Shown in pieces: positions 63,034-64,000 of a DNA stretch of 64,000 bases. The translations under genes and the position numbers were made by a program. The stretch is from positions 88,220 through 152,219 of the forward strand of contig JAJDXQ010000034.1 of NCBI GenBank assembly GCA_022823185.1, in the 5' to 3' direction. The DNA comes from Caldilineaceae bacterium. GTDB taxonomy: Bacteria; Chloroflexota; Anaerolineae; Caldilineales; Caldilineaceae. The notes below the pieces were generated by a model. The model was not told the origin of the DNA, searched no databases, and worked only from the letters and a program-made list of their open reading frames with translations. How positions within the stretch are numbered: position 1 is the stretch's first letter; each line of letters begins with the position of its first letter.

Positions 63034-63720
63034 CTAGCCCCTGACCTCAGCTCTTCTCACGACCAAATTCGCATACTCGCCAACCAGCGGCGCCATCTGC
63101 CGCAGCCCTATCTTCCCGCCGCCCAAAACCGGTCCGAAATTGGACCCATCATCCCGCCAGTCGAAGATCGGCAGCTCGTTAATCGAAAACGCCACATCCG
63201 CTCCACACTTGACAACCTGAATCCGGTACGGAGGCGTCGCATCTGCCACCGGCGGAATCGGGTCCGCGCCCTGCGCAACCATGTGGAAACCGTAGCTCTT
63301 GCGCAAATTGCAGGTATGAAACGCCCGTTCCTCCGGCCATCGCCGCCTGAAATAGGAAACATGCAGCGCATTGATGTCACCATGGTGATACTGCCTGTAC
63401 TCCCCCGTCCGCGCCGTTAACGAAGAATCAAACAGGTCCTCTCCGTTTCGGCCCGTCGCCGCAAAGAACAGGATACACAGTCCCGGCTCCTTCACCGGCC
63501 AGAACTCCCACTCGATGCTCACATCCGCCGGAAACGATTCCGGACACCACAGAACAAAGTTGGATTTCTGACCTTCCCCAGGATCGCGCAGGTTCTCCAT
63601 CCTTAGGCGCCCGTTGCCAAAACTGACGACCGCCTCTCCCTCCAGCCGGAATCCGGCCGCATCCGATTCAGCTGCCAGCGGATTGTGATAGATGGTTTCG
63701 CCCAGCGCAATCGAGTTCAT
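63034..63720 (-). CDS. YesU-like (DUF1961) protein
   Basis: The 228-residue protein matches the DUF1961/YesU pattern: LGETIYHNPLA, WEFWPVKEPGLCILFFAATGRNGEDLF, YHHGDINALHVSYFRRRW and IGLRQMAPLVGEYANLVV. YesU is encoded with rhamnogalacturonan-degrading genes in Bacillus subtilis and has a concanavalin-like fold; its reaction is unknown. ATG 63720 follows GAGAGAGGGAA. With the DUF1349-like gene it suggests that this locus handles plant- or alga-like acidic polysaccharides (inference). No sequence of interest was recognised between it and the window end. Confidence 0.82.
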   Translation of the reverse strand: MNSIALGETIYHNPLAAESDAAGFRLEGEAVVSFGNGRLRMENLRDPGEGQKSNFVLWCPESFPADVSIEWEFWPVKEPGLCILFFAATGRNGEDLFDSSLTARTGEYRQYHHGDINALHVSYFRRRWPEERAFHTCNLRKSYGFHMVAQGADPIPPVADATPPYRIQVVKCGADVAFSINELPIFDWRDDGSNFGPVLGGGKIGLRQMAPLVGEYANLVVRRAEVRG

Positions 63721-64000
63721 TTCCCTCTCTCCCTCCGATCCGTGCCAACCGAAATTCCCTTCTGAATTGAATCGTACGCAGCCGCCGCCAATGTGTCAAA
63801 GCGCCGCCGACTCCCCCACAATGTCCACGCCTGCCCCGTCCCATAGCAACCCGAACCTTCGCATAATCAACCTCAACCCGCCCCAGCCCTCCGTGCTCCC
63901 TCGCTCCCCCCAATCCCCGTCCAGCCACCCACCCATCCCCGGAATCCCATAAATGCCCCCCAATCCCCGTGCAGACAACAGCCCGGTGCCCCCGGCATCC

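Overview
The window looks like a chromosomal segment of a GC-rich bacterium of the phylum Chloroflexota. The lineage call rests on two large membrane proteins of the 'Chlor_Arch_YYY' (DUF2298) type, a YabE-like DUF348/G5/3D surface protein, and lipoprotein-type substrate-binding proteins with cleavable lipobox or Tat signals. Three sulfatases, three ABC importers, discoidin-fused sugar-dehydrogenase-like lipoproteins, glycosidase-like proteins and a YesU-like protein suggest a heterotroph that feeds on complex, probably sulfated, glycans. That lifestyle, and any link to a marine or host-associated relative, is inference. No rRNA, tRNA, transposase, CRISPR array or phage gene was seen.

Layout. 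1-7.9 kb (minus): a tightly coupled three-gene operon, a GT39/YYY fusion of 1651 aa, a Nudix hydrolase, and a second YYY protein cut by the window edge. 8.4-9.7 kb: remnants of a decayed membrane-protein gene. 9.8-16.9 kb (minus): one giant leucine-rich-repeat surface protein (about 2380 aa if whole), with FN3 domains, a Thr/Pro linker and a C-terminal HExxH peptidase domain, split by an apparent one-base frameshift. 17.8-19.5 kb: the G5/3D protein with a clear intrinsic terminator. 20-23.7 kb: two divergent sulfatases around a repeat-bearing intergenic region. 23.8-28.2 kb: a peptide/oligosaccharide-type importer (binding protein plus two permeases). 28.5-37.3 kb: four consecutive lipoprotein genes with five discoidin plus sugar-dehydrogenase modules. 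37.5-39 kb: a third sulfatase.

39.1-47.2 kb (minus): an operon whose first and last genes are paralogous glycosidase-like proteins; between them lie two permeases, a binding protein and a divergent DapA-family protein. 47.7-54.3 kb: mostly single genes, namely zinc alcohol dehydrogenase, a Uma2 nuclease-like protein, a Gfo/Idh/MocA oxidoreductase, pncC with a small coupled gene, a coiled-coil/SdrD_B surface protein, and rsmD. 54.5-58 kb: a complete regulatory unit of promoter, tandem glycine riboswitch, terminator and gcvP. 58-61.5 kb: a sugar-type importer behind a near-consensus promoter, then an S51-type peptidase. 62.3-63.7 kb: a DUF1349-like protein and a YesU-like (DUF1961) protein.

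How the genes may work together (inference): secreted sulfatases and hydrolases trim glycans, the lipoprotein binding proteins capture products, permeases import them, and the DapA-like protein, oxidoreductases and alcohol dehydrogenase process them. None of the three importers has an ATPase gene here and no formylglycine-generating enzyme is present, so both functions must be encoded elsewhere. All calls come from reading the sequence; no database search was run.
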